NCBI GenBank assembly: GCA_019914995.1
Contig: CM034131.1
Coordinates: 7,472,501 to 7,536,500, forward strand
Length of the DNA stretch: 64,000 nt
Direction: 5' to 3'
DNA from: Acanthochlamys bracteata
Lineage: Eukaryota; Streptophyta; Magnoliopsida; Pandanales; Velloziaceae
Part shown: positions 48,988-60,118 of the stretch, one piece after another
How the letters are laid out: the number at the start of each line of letters is the position of its first letter
Position numbering within the stretch: position 1 is the stretch's first letter
Made by a program: the position numbers and the translations under genes
The notes under the pieces: model-generated
Seen by the model: the letters and a program-made list of their open reading frames with translations, nothing else
Database searches by the model: none
What the model was told of the DNA's origin: nothing

Positions 48988-49175
48988 GTAGCAGAATCGG
49001 GAACATGCAGTGTAGGGGTTTTTTTTTTCAGCAACACTGTTGTATTGTATGTAGCAGAATCGGGGACATGCAGTGTAGGTGTTTTTTTTTCAGCAACACT
49101 GTTGTATTGTATGTAGCAGAATCGGGAACACGCAGTGTAGGTGTTTTTTTTTCCAGCAACACTGTTGTATTGTAT
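48988..49175 (+). repeat. Three tandem copies of a 63-bp unit at the 3' end of the KTF1 relic
   Basis: Each unit starts GTAGCAGAATCGGG, continues CATGCAGTGTAGG, a T8-T10 run, then CAGCAACACTGTTGTATTGT. The three copies differ at only a few sites and in T-run length, so the duplication is recent compared with the decay of the surrounding gene. The internal AACACTGTTGT part is nearly self-complementary. Confidence 0.9.
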
Positions 49176-49190
49176 GTAGGGAAGCCTCCA

Positions 49191-50061
49191 TGAATTTTGA
49201 ATTTATAGCATAGCATGTTCGTTCAACTCAAGTAATATGTACGGTAATGTTATGACGAACTACGGGTCGCTGGAAACAACCCCAAAAACTGTGCATTATT
49301 TATGGAATTAGCTCAGTTGTGTCGGAAGGCAATTAATGGAATCATTTCAGTTTAACCGGTAGAGACGCAATCAATCATTGTTCAAGCTAAAAGCATTGTT
49401 CTTAGAAACTTGTCTAATCAACAAAACTAGAAAAAATTTAGGGGGGCGTGGTTTGTCTGAGAAGTTGCTTTACAAAGTAGAGTGTAGTTCAGTGTAACAG
49501 AAGATTAATCAATCCAATCTCGAATCCAAAACAAAAATTGGTCCCACCATAATTAAAAAGAAGATTGAAATGAAAGATACAAGAAATAGATCCCACCACA
49601 AAAAAGTACGTACGATATTTTCTTCGCAAAAATTTTATAAAGAATCTCCCCTCGATATTATTCACAACCATATCCATACCCTTCCTTATTTAATTACTCT
49701 AATTCCCCCAGACATATCACTCACAATATCTAACTATTAAAATAAAAAGAAATCCTCTTTCGGTATTTCTTTCCTCAAGACAGGACACACAAAAAAAAAA
49801 AATTAATATATTATAAATTTAAATTGATGATCTTTCCTTTTTTGCTACCTCCCCATCTATACTATTTTCGTCCACCCGGAATTTCTCTCTCTCCCTCTTC
49901 TCTATTCTGTGTTTGTTCCCGATCCCAATTCTCCGCCGGCGAAATGTGTTCCGGTGACCCTTTGCTTCACTGAGAGATCTCTCTGTCACATTCTTACTCA
50001 ATACTATTCATTCATTGCACCGTCGTGTGCGGCGGCGGGAAGCCGGAAATCAATCGGAGAG
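49191..50061 (+). other. Spacer and 5' leader of the PP2A B' gene
   Basis: No gene. The last 200 bases are CT-rich leader (CTCTCTCTCCCTCTTCTCT near 49885). The frame upstream of the chosen start is open for 51 codons from an ATG at 49909, so an N-terminal extension is formally possible. Confidence 0.45.
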
Positions 50062-53000
50062 ATGTTCAACAAGATAATCAAGCGCGGTAACCGCAGTAGC
50101 AGCCATAAACCTTCTTCGAAGCACGATCCTAACGAGCCTGCAGTCTTCTCTTCTGCCTACCCTGCTCCTGTTTCGCTCAACCACGCTTCTCGTTCTTCTG
50201 CAGCAGCCGCCAACAGCAATCATGCCGACAATAACCCTCCTGCTCGCCCCACTAATCTCGCCGGACCACCTCCTCCGGGCCCACTCGAAGCTCTTCCTCT
50301 CTTCCGCGATGTTCCTGCTCATGAACGTTTCGCTCTGTTCATCCGCAAGCTCCAGCTTTGCTCTGCGGTCTATGATTTCTCCGACACTCTTCGGCAAGCC
50401 CGCGAGAAGGAAGTCAAACGCCAGAGCCTGTTAGAACTTGTCGATTTTATTCAGTCTTGCCCTGGACGTCTCCCTGAAGCTGCGCAGGAGGAGTTGATGC
50501 GTACAATTAATGCTAACATCTTCCGTTGCCTTCCCCCTGCGGCGCATGAGAACACATCGGCTGCAGATGCTGCGGCTGCGGCCGACCCTGAGGAGGAAGA
50601 GCCTTACCTTGATCCTGCCTGGCCTCACCTTCAAATTGTGTATGAATTGCTTCTGCGGTACGTGGTCTCCTCTGATACTGATACAAAGGTCGCAAAACGG
50701 TACCTCGATCATGCGTTTGTGTTCCGGTTAATTGATCTTTTTGATTCTGAGGATCCTAGGGAGAGGGAGTACTTGAAGACGATTCTTCATAGGATCTATG
50801 GGAAGTTTATGGTTCATCGTCCGTTCATTCGTAAAGCAATTAACAATGTGTTTTACCGGTTTATATTTGAGACTGAGCAGCATGCAGGGATAGGCGAGCT
50901 GTTGGAGATATTGGGTAGTATTATTAATGGGTTTGCTTTGCCTATGAAGGAGGAGCACAAGCTTTTTCTTGTACGTGCATTGATTCCGCTGCATAAGCCA
51001 AAATCAGTTGGAATGTACCACCAGCAACTGTCGTACTGCATTACGCAGTTTGTGGAGAAGGATTACAAGCTTGCGGACACGGTCATTAGGGGTTTGCTTA
51101 AGTACTGGCCTGTCACCAACTGCCAGAAGGAGGTATTGTTTCTCGGAGAACTCGAGGAGGTTCTGGAGGTGACGCAGCCTGCAGAGTTCCAGCGATGCAT
51201 GGTTCCTCTCTTTAAACAGATAGCACGTTGTCTCAACAGTTCTCACTTCCAGGTCAGCGCAGTGCTCATATTTATAATCCTTTTGTTGATTGTTTCATTT
51301 GGAGTTGCCTTTAACTACATCAATAATTAATGGGAACATTTCCAAATGCCTTTAACTACTTCAATGATTAATGGGGAGATTATGCAAAGAAGTATTGTCT
51401 CATTTCGAGTTACCTTAGCATCAGATTATGTTCAATTATTCCTATATATCAGATTTGAAGCATTTAGTGAAGGCAACTTGGGAGCTTTGTTCAGGGAGGG
51501 GATTATAGTATTTCATTTAAAAAAAAATCTGTGCTCTTTTGGACCTACATAAATCTCGTGTACCAACATTCTACAGTTATCTTGCCTTTCTGCATACTGG
51601 AAAATTTTTTGAAAGTTCTGCTGATGCCTACCCTTCCTTGTTTGGAAGGCAATAAATGAAATATGTATTAAGTTGGAAGCAATATTTAACTATTGGCTAA
51701 TGTGGACACGTGATAGTTAATAAAGTAATACCATGCATGTACATTGTAGATGAATGCATGTGTCAGTTGTAACAGGACATCGAGGGATCATCTGACATCT
51801 GGTTGGTTTAGGATATTATCCCATTCCATTGATGAAGCTGGTTCCACAAAATGTGCGTTACTATGTCTTGCCATTTATTAGGTTGTAAGATGATGTATAG
51901 AAGGGTGAGTGCTGTGCCTATTTTAATCTTGAGAGATTGTGGATCAAGTTGCTTTGCTCTAAGGTTATTTGAGTGTGCCATGTCACGATTTCTCACTATT
52001 TTGATGTTATGAGGTGTTTCGCTAGATGGCTAAAGGGCTTGATTGCATGTCCTTTGTGGCTTCCTTCTGCACTTGGTTAGTATCTCATTCCGTTAATATG
52101 GAGTTAAAGCACTTGCTTGCATGCAACAAGTTAACAATTTTCACCTTTTGAAGTAGAAATCATATATATTTGCTACATGACACCATCCTAAAACATAATT
52201 GAATGTTTGTAAATGTACTGACCTATTTATTTGGGGATTCTTTTGTAGATTTAGCTTAGATCTATCCGCATCCAATTTGTTCTGAACCTGGTCAACCTGA
52301 TAGACAAGATTAGTTAGGTTATCTAATCAAGACATATACTACATAGACATGACCTGATATTATTGGCCATAGTAGTATCCAGATGGTATGTTTCTTTGGC
52401 GAACTGGAAGTATATTGCTAGGAAATTCCCATAATCTCTGATGGGGAGCATGAACTAATGCTTGCTATTTTAATTTTGATTAAAAAACGTATACTAATGA
52501 ATAGCATAAGTCCATAACTGATATACGCTATTATATGGTGCAATTGTGTTTTTTTATTCTTTTCTTTATGGTGTTTAATCATCTCCTGTGTTATTTTCAG
52601 CTGATTTTACAAGGTTGATATCATTAGCAAGAGAATAGTGTGCGGCATATCAAGCAAAACCACATGGATATTATTGAATATTAGAATTAGTTAGATGTAG
52701 AACTTTTGTCTCAAAGTGACTTATCTCTTACTAGGTCGGTGTGCTGGATAAGATTATGAACCAGCTAGCTGTTTCTGTTAATAAGTTTATTGTCAATACT
52801 AGGAGAAGTCATTTCTATAAGGTTGTGCATAGAACAAGAACTTTAGGTTGAATGCATTAAATAAATGGTTCAATATATTATAAAGAAATGAGAACGTACC
52901 TTGTAAATCTAAAAGTTCTGACTTTGAGCTGTAATTCTTAATAAACATATAAAAGGTATTCTTTTGACAAAGTTTGCTTTCGATGCACCATAGCTGTTTG

Positions 53001-54688
53001 AGTTAGGACTTTATTTGGATCCTTTACCAAAGTACGTAGGTCATATCCAGCTATGTTAATTGCTGAATAAAGGACCTGCTAGCAGCGTGCATGGAAACTA
53101 ACTTGTTTGTGTTATTGCTTCCTGCAAAAATTACGTAAGAAGTGATGGTTGTCATTTTGCTGGTTGTTACCTTTCGTAGAGCATTCATGTCGTGTCAATA
53201 GGACATAGTAGGTGCAGAACATTACTGCCTAATTCTAGTTTTTTATTTCATCTTGCTCTTTGGGCAGCTCTTGATGCTCGAATTTAATTTAATTTAGGAC
53301 AAATGCTATAGTCTAATGTCTATTCCACTCTGAGACCACATAAGCAAAATTGTCATTCTAGATCGATGAATGCATCTCATTGCCCCACATTCTCATCTCA
53401 AAGGATCCTTTTCACTCTTACTGTGCCCCATTTGTTGGTTTTTCAAGGTGGTTGCCGCTTACGATGTAATCGTTACTATTTACCTGCAGTTTAATTTTCT
53501 ATACTGAAATTCAAGTCTGTGTCAAGTTTTTATCCCGTGCATAAATTATAGCTTCCATTTCACTAGTTCGCTCGAAACAGGACATTAGAAGTCCAGTAGT
53601 TGATCTAGCGCTACTGAAAACTGTATATTCTCTGGTTGTTGCTTTACACTTATGCTTCCCCATATAGCCACTGTCATGTAAGCTATTGTTTATCATGTTT
53701 CTGCCTGTCTTCCCGTCTACTTTGTTGAATGTATAGACTGGAACTCTTTTGTCCAAGCCTGTAAACATCAGTTTTTTGCACCCTGTTTCTATAGAAGGCA
53801 GTATTATTTGCATCGAAGTAATGTCGCAATGCTATCTTCTAGTGTGGGGAATGCCATTTATACCAGAAAAGATCTGTATGATGTTACATACTTGGTAAGA
53901 GCAGGACTACTTCCTTTGTAACTTGATTACACATCCATTAAACCTTGGCAGACCTTTTAGTGATACTGACCGCTTTGCCAGATTTGCCTCAGGAAATTCA
54001 TTGTCCTCAATATCTTTTAGGGTATTCTGGATTGCGTCCTCGAGTTCTAACTATCTGTTGAAATATTTAAAAGGTATTTTAAAAAAAAGAAATGTATGAT
54101 ATGTAAGGTTTAAAGGAGTGTCTTTATAGTGTTTAAATGTGAGATGTTTGGTTAGCTGTCGCTAAAGTCTTTTCTCCAGAATACTGTAGTTGTAGTTAAT
54201 GTAAAGCTTTAAGGGAATAACTTTTGGGAAGCTCAAGTGCTTACAGAAACTGAGGTTTTGTTTTCCAATAAATGCCTGATATGGACAATATATGGTGCTA
54301 GTATCTCTCTCTCTCTCTCTCTCCTTCTTATTGTGCTAATTTTGAAGTGACTTGTCAGGTTGCTGAACGGGCTTTATTCTTATGGAACAATGACCACGTT
54401 GTTGGTTTAATTGCTCTGAACCGTAGTGTTATCTTCCCCATCATATTTGAAGCATTGGAGAAGAATATACAATGCCATTGGAATCAGGCAGTGCATGGCC
54501 TTAGTGCCAACATCCGCAAGATGTTCCTTGACATGGACGCTGAGCTCTTTGAAGAGTGTCAGCGACAATACACAGAGCAAGAAGAAAGGTCAAAAGCCTT
54601 GAAGGAGCAGCGGGAGCTGACATGGAAGAGACTGGAGGACATGGTTGCAGAAAAGGCCGCAGCAGATGATATGGTATTGGTCAACTAG
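50062..54688 (+). CDS. PP2A regulatory subunit B' (B56 family), two exons, 506 aa
   Basis: The B' subunit directs the protein phosphatase 2A core enzyme to substrates, in cytosol, nucleus or other sites. Exons are 50062-51252 and 54359-54688. The start [11 protein letters not shown] was preferred over the in-frame upstream ATG because plant B' proteins begin this way. A variable Ser/Pro-rich N-terminus (1-75) leads into the B56 helical repeat domain. Strongly conserved B56 sequences are [108 protein letters not shown] and [16 protein letters not shown]. Total length and the low exon count fit plant B' alpha/beta or theta-type genes. The end after [11 protein letters not shown] is one of two possible 3' ends (see the 55187 feature). 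Apparently intact. Confidence 0.95.
51253..54358 (+). other. 3.1 kb intron of the PP2A B' gene
   Basis: Canonical borders (CACTTCCAG|GTCAGC and CTTGTCAG|GTTGCT). Inside I see no coding exon or recognisable transposon. Just before the acceptor is a CT dinucleotide run (about 54306-54323) that may serve as an extended polypyrimidine tract. Confidence 0.6.
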
Positions 54689-55763
54689 GCATAGTGGGTT
54701 TCTTTTATTGCCTCTCTCTAAAATCGGTTCATCAGTATCTCTTATGTTATATTATGAATGAAAGGTCCTTCCAAGTGTTGTAATTAAAAATGTATTATCT
54801 GTGGATATACTGACAATTAGAAATTGTTTGAAGATTTTTTTTTTTAGTGGGTGTGGGGGTGAGGGCACACCTGTGAAGGAATAGCAGCATAATTTGCCTC
54901 CTTTTTGCTAGATAGGAGACTCTTGTTGTTTCATAAATGTTAAACAGCTTCTAGTTTCTGTTTTCTATATTGAGATAATTATGTATTGTATATCTCTTAC
55001 CAGAACTTGCTATCATGTATGTCTGCTTTCCATTCGATTGAGCTGTGATTTATGTTGGAAATGTTTGTGTATTGGAGATCAGAAATCTAGGATGACCTAG
55101 TTTTCATCTCCAACATCGACTTACTGATTATCTGAACATTGAAACATTGATATTTAAGCAGAATCTTATATGCATCCTTCTTGCAGGAACTAGAAGAAAG
55201 GTTAATAAATCTGTATTAAGGCCAAGGAGAGTGACGACAGAAAAAGCCAGCAGCTGGAACAGGAAGTATGTCACCAACACGTAGACATGACAGCTGCTGA
55301 TCTATCCTTGAGCTTACTGACTTGCCATTAGCAAGTATAGTCTTGACGTGCTTTCACTAAACCTGCTCGCAACCTGAAACAAATCCAAACAAGTTTGTAT
55401 TGAATCAATTTCTACAAAAGCAGTTTTAACATGAGGTCGTAAATGCACGAGATTCCCACATTCTAAAGTCCACATCATGCTTAGGGCACCCATGGCTTTC
55501 CCTTATTCGAGAAAAACTCAATTGAACAAGACGGTCTTTCTAATTGTTTGAACAAATAGATAAGCATCCAGTTGTGACTTCATTTGAGATCTGCAAATGT
55601 TTACACTATCTTACATACTCCAAAGATAATGATCTTCTTAATTAACAAACAACAAGCATAATGTTGCCAACATGAAATTTGGAATGGAGCTTGTTGAATG
55701 CTTCAGGACATGATTTGCATGATTTCTATGAGCACAAAAACACAGTAGTCGTACATGCACGCA
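54689..55763. other. PP2A B' 3' region
   Basis: Probable 3' UTR (or intron, if the alternative last exon is used) followed by non-coding DNA of mixed composition. No further gene seen. Confidence 0.4.
55187..55219 (+). other. Possible alternative last exon of the PP2A B' gene
   Basis: Inside the last exon, GATATG|GTATTG (54673/54674) is a possible donor. The acceptor CTTCTTGCAG|GAACTAGAAG lies at 55186/55187. Joining them keeps the frame and gives ADDM-ELEERLINLY, then a stop, instead of ADDM-VLVN. Both C-termini are short and plausible; only transcripts can decide. This rests on splice signals and frame alone. Confidence 0.35.
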
Positions 55764-55945
55764 GGGCTTGTTTACCGACCTAATAAATTTATTTTTTTTA
55801 AACTCACTACAAAATTATTAAAAAATTTTAATTAAAATTTTTTATCAAAGATTTATTTTTCAAATTTCAAACTTAAATTTATTTTTATTAAATATTTTAA
55901 ATTTTAATTCTGTTTTTTTAAATTATTTTTAAAAAAGTAAGTTTA

Positions 55946-58246
55946 TGTCAAGACCCAAAATTAGATCCTGACCGGCACTGGACTAAACCAAGTCCAGACA
56001 AGGCCCAAACTCGGCCCAATCCAGTAAGTCTGACCCAAAACTCAATAAAATTAACTTGCCAATATTCGAAAAATTTCGACATAATCTTCCCTAAAAATTT
56101 AATAGGGAGAACCAATACAAGTAATAATAATTATACTTATCATCAAATCCAAAACAAGAAAAACGAACAGCATAAAAATTATTTTTACGAACAAAATATC
56201 ACTAGTCGCTACTGGTAGCCGTAACACGTATTACAATCCAAAACAAATACCATTCAATATTATATACAATAAAGTATAAGAAAAGTCAATGTCCTTCGAC
56301 GATTACAGAGCTAACTATATGCCAAAAAGTTTATAGAATACCCTCCGTACGCTCTCGGTTCAGCAATACAGAATCTAAATCAGTGCCTGCTAGCCTTTGA
56401 CCTATCTGGGGGAGGCCAAAGAAAAGAAAAGTGGGTGAGCCCAGTCTCAGTGAGGTAAAACAGCAGAATGCCCAATTTAGATAATGCATTAAGTAGGCAT
56501 TATAGTACTATCTACATGAAGCAGATACAACGATAGATCAGATCAGGTTCTACTAAGTCCTGAATCGTCCCATAGCGACTCAGTTCTTAGCAGAGATATA
56601 CGATAATATGAAACAATATTGTGCGACACTCTTAAGGCTATAATATATATACATATATATAGTACACCAATGCAAGCAAATATATGTAATGAAGTATGCG
56701 GATGCATCAAGCATAACAATTATACAAAATAGGCGATTGAGTGAGATCACATCTCCAACTCACATCACGCTATCGGGTATATCATACAAGCATACATACG
56801 TAATATTTTTATATATATCAAACCACATGCAAGCTCGGTGCCCAGTATGTCCTAGACCCACCGGCAAGCAATATCATCACAGCTCGGTGTCCAGTATGTC
56901 CTGGAACCTACCGGCAATCCATACCTCATAACTCAATGCTCAGTATGTCCTGTAACCCATCGGCTATCCATATATTTCGGTGCCCAATATCTCCTGGGAC
57001 CCACCGTATCAATATCTCATTTAAGCATACATAATATAATAGGTTATGACAGTACCTGTTAGGTTCTGCATCGTCCCATGCCAATGCAGTCCCTAACAAG
57101 TAGATGCAATATAGTAAGTTTTCACTCAATGAACATGCTATGCCCAATGCCTTCAATGCTATCGTAATTATACTTATGCATATATGAAGAAAAATATTTA
57201 CATATATATATCATATTCTCATAATTATGCCACATAGTCTACAATATGCAACATGCTAGTTCTACCTATAAACATGATGTGAAGTAAACTTAAGCATGTA
57301 CAGGCATATGTAGCATGAAGGATAAATCATAATATATAACAAGAATGGCAAAGTACGCCAGAATTTTCAAAGTGAATGCTACCTGTACCGAAAGCCTAAC
57401 GTTAATCTAGAAGGAAAATGTGGCACAGTAACCCTCACCTGTAGTCCAAACAAGTATTTATATCAACCGTCAACTCTAAACCGCACCGTCCGAACTCAAA
57501 TCACTCGTACCATCTAACATGCATACGCGCATATTCAATAACAAGCACGCTAACGAAAACTAAATCAAATACTTTAAATAAATACCTAACTAACGAATCC
57601 AAGAAGCTTACCGACGAGGTGAGACGATCGAATGCTAAAACGACTAGAATCGGCAACAAGTCGCGTATTTTCAATCCAACGATTTTCTAAAACGAAACGA
57701 ATTAATAATTCATCTAACAACATTTTCAAATACGCGATGCAAGTATTTTAACTCAACTAACCGAGTCGCCGAAAAGTTCGCCGGATTCCGGCGATGAACA
57801 GTGCTGGCCGAAAATGAATCGTCGGAGAAGAAAAATCAAGCCGCTGCGAGGACAATAGCAACACTAAACTCAAAGGAAAACGTTGTTGAGTTAAATGCAC
57901 ACCGGCAACCGAAAATAAAAAAATATCAATTCTTCTGTCTGGCGAATCAATTCCACCCTCAAGCCAAAAATTTAATCCAATTGATAAAGAGAAACGGTTT
58001 GCCAAGCTGAGGAGATGAATTTTGACCGCTTACCGTGGTCGGATCGTCGGTGGAGAGTTCCGGCGAAAACCCTAATTCCGGACGGTGAAGCTTGAAGGAG
58101 GTGGGATGACAAAAGATGAGGAGGAAGATGAGGCCTGAAGAGGTGGGAGGAAGATGAAGGAAAAATAAAAAGAGTTGGACATTGCATGTTAGAGCCTCTA
58201 GTTTTTGTAATAGCTTCCTGCAGCCCACAGATTTATAGTTATTACA
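55946..58246. mobile_element. Solo LTR of an LTR retrotransposon, about 2.3 kb
   Basis: It begins TGTCAAGACCC and ends TTATTACA, with the terminal TG and CA of LTRs, and is flanked by a perfect 5-bp duplication GTTTA (55941-55945 and 58247-58251). No primer-binding site or polypurine tract adjoins it and no gag or pol sequence is present, so it is a solo LTR left by recombination. The length and TGTCA(A)GACCC start suggest a Ty3-type element; the lineage is not certain. Inside are a short tandem repeat array (56832-57010) and a GC-rich segment near 57750-58160 containing a telo-box-like AAACCCTAA (58067-58075). Age cannot be judged from a single LTR; the intact target duplication argues against great age. 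Confidence 0.75.
56832..57010. repeat. About four tandem units of 44-50 bp inside the solo LTR
   Basis: Units start near 56832, 56881, 56931 and 56975. Each contains a variant of CGGTGCCCAGTATGTCCTRG followed by ACCCACCGGC. The first two are closest; the fourth is partial. Such arrays inside LTRs are often lineage-specific and useful for classification. Confidence 0.8.
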
Positions 58247-58268
58247 GTTTATTTTAAAGTAAACGCCC

Positions 58269-59129
58269 CCGTATGTGCGCACACTCACAAACGCAGTTGC
58301 ACCTTGTATAAATCCTACCTAAGATGATCTATTTTTCATGGAACTCCAATTACATGATTAGTAGAAAAAACTGTGTTTTAGGACGCTTTCCCAAAGTCAA
58401 AATTTTAAAAACTAAAATTCGTTAACTTTGATAGTACCTGGGTCATGAAGGACTTTAGTAATGGTGTCGCAACCCGAAAACCCATGGAATCAAAATTGAT
58501 ATGTGCCAGGATATGAGAATGTATGTTACCGCAATCAGGATAAACAAATGAAGTTCACAAGGGATGCATTCTTGCATTACCATATTCCTCCAAAGCGCAG
58601 AAAAGCTTTAAACTAATACAACCACATTTTCAAAGTTCTATAAAATAAAAGCCAGCTTTTGACTTGAAACTTATAATAAAATGGCAATACCTGATTGGAA
58701 GGTTTTTGAATCAAAAAACTGTAGAACAATTTAAGATATTGCAGTCTGTTTTCGACTTTGTAAGTAATTTTTGAACAGTGCCAGTATATAACCCGTTAAG
58801 TTGAACAAAGAAGCCAAAAAAGATGCAATGCCGCTTATAAGCCTGCTTCTCATTTTGCCAAAGGCAAGGCTCTAACTTATGGCAGTAACTGCTCCTTGTA
58901 AGAGATGCGGGTGTAAGAAACTTTCTACAGGCACTTTCATGTCTACAACTTCATTAGTTAAAGTATTGCATCCTCTTACTTTGGACAAAAAACTTACATA
59001 GCCCAGTCAATAAGGTCCCAGACTTTGTAATAGTTGATGAATTAACCTCATTACAGGTTCTTCGCCATGAGAGACATGCTGCAGATCTCATGACAGTCTT
59101 CTAAAAGATGACTTTAGCATATTAATTTT
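58269..59129. other. Non-coding stretch beside the solo LTR
   Basis: Mixed composition without convincing frames. It may be 3' UTR of the minus-strand exon at 59130-59303, if that exon is still transcribed. Confidence 0.35.
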
Positions 59130-59303
59130 TTATTGATCCTCCACATTTGTTTCAGAAGAAGTATCAGAAGCAGTGGAACTTCTAACTCTAGAAAGCACAT
59201 CAGTTGTGAAATACAGATCTAATAGAACTTGCAGAACCCCCTTGTCAGATATATATCTTAGGCAGTCCTGCCTCAGCAGTAGAAAATGAATGTTCACAGA
59301 AAC
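59130..59303 (-). pseudogene. Orphan C-terminal exon, possibly from a COG1-like gene
   Basis: On the minus strand an acceptor TTTAAG is followed by 57 codons and a stop: VSVNIHFLLLRQDCLRYISD, KGVLQVLLDLYFTTDVLSRV, then a Ser/Thr/Glu-rich end finishing NVEDQ. Composition and codon use are clearly protein-like. No earlier exon of the same gene can fit, because the WD40 gene starts 800 bases away on the other strand and the gap has no coding signal. It is therefore a stranded fragment. The sequence reminded me of the end of plant COG1 (a Golgi tethering complex subunit), but I am not sure. Confidence 0.5.
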
Positions 59304-60118
59304 CTTAAAACCTTGATCTTAAATATTTATCGAACTAACTGAGAAAACAGTACATTTTTATAAAAAAATATAAAGCTGATCTCTAGTTCATTGGGCAAAA
59401 CATCTTAAACCAATGACTTACTTATCATATTGTGATTATATAGTTAAAGTGAATTTACCAGCCAGATCCAGAGTTGAACTGTGGATGAATATGTATGTGA
59501 ACATCAATTCAGTTTTCCATTACGTATGTCAGATTATTGATTTTTTTATCCAGCTTTGGCTAGTTTTGAAGAGTCTTTAGAATTGCTTATGAAATAGAGT
59601 TTTTTTAAAATAAGAAATATTTTTGTTTTTTTTAAAAAACGAATTCTATTTTTTTACTTTCAAAAAAATAATAAAAATATGCAATAAAAAGATCTCACTA
59701 CGTAGAATTTTTCTATATATTTTAAATTTTTAAATAAATTTTCTAAATATTTATAAAATATGTATTGAAAATATAAAATAGAAAAAAGTTAAAAAGTTGC
59801 GTTTGGAATACAATCCCAAACGCAGAATTAATATAGCTTTTCAGCATAATTGTCTAAAAACTTGCAATAAACATTTATAATGGTTCAAAAGAATAAAATG
59901 TAAAATATTTTGCGGCCCGAAATTGGAAAATAACATTTATAACAAGATCCATACAACTTATCATTTGTAACTTTGCAATTTTGGAGAGTCAACAAACTTG
60001 AAGGGAAATGATTCCGGCGAGAAATTCTTCTTCATTGGAGAACGAGATCCGGTGATTGATTGAGTGATTGCATTGGCCAAGCTGAGATCTCAATCTCAAT
60101 CTGGCGAAGAACAGAGCA
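59304..60118. other. AT-rich spacer and WD40 gene promoter
   Basis: It includes an AT-rich patch at about 59590-59820, ending in GCGTTTGGAATACAATCCCA and AACGC, which resembles the other MITE-like patches. The last 120 bases are the probable leader of the WD40 gene. Confidence 0.45.

Larger units (their letters stand above)
44536..49190 (+). pseudogene. KTF1: Decayed KTF1/SPT5-like gene (RNA-directed DNA methylation factor)
   Basis: Intact KTF1/SPT5L binds AGO4 through a long WG/GW-rich tail and works with Pol V in RNA-directed DNA methylation. Pieces here follow family order: an N-terminal RKKRYSGLLQFFDDV (from 44536); KLNPLPVLPKEEELSGHELE to IWKVNCK (about 45686-45912); VGCERKLCFPLMQKYAHLKE (45985 on) then FAADHVQGYIFLEAEK; WVRLKSGKYKGDIAQ then VVQRIDIQALAKKL (about 46960-47200); EVPVPRLISSRDIE then FRPYIESNRDGETGEVYD (about 48070-48240); and a short WG/GW tail with SWGGGD, DGWNGGD and TWKGWVK (48599-48840). 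Introns are still present, so it is not a processed copy. Frameshifts or stops interrupt it: a base gain in exon 1 (about 44718), stops after KEFGT, around 46890 and after VISVDTLR. Most KOW exons and nearly the whole GW tail are gone. Some residual transcription is possible. Confidence 0.82.
55764..58268. mobile_element. Probable AT-rich MITE split by a solo LTR
   Basis: Outside the LTR the left flank starts GGGCTTGTTTAC (55764-55775) and the right flank ends GTAAACGCCC (58259-58268), which reads as an inverted repeat of about 10-12 bases. The left flank is an A/T-rich core of about 170 bp like the other MITE-like patches. The LTR appears to have landed close to its right end. The assignment is tentative because the ends are short and imperfect. 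Confidence 0.4.

Noticed and set aside
49909-50061. In-frame N-terminal extension of the PP2A B' protein from an upstream ATG
   Set aside because: The 51 extra residues have no family counterpart and cover the CT-rich leader; [11 protein letters not shown] matches the usual start.
53511-53813. 100-codon frame on the minus strand within the PP2A B' intron
   Set aside because: No family likeness, no splice partners and no transposon signature nearby; probably chance.
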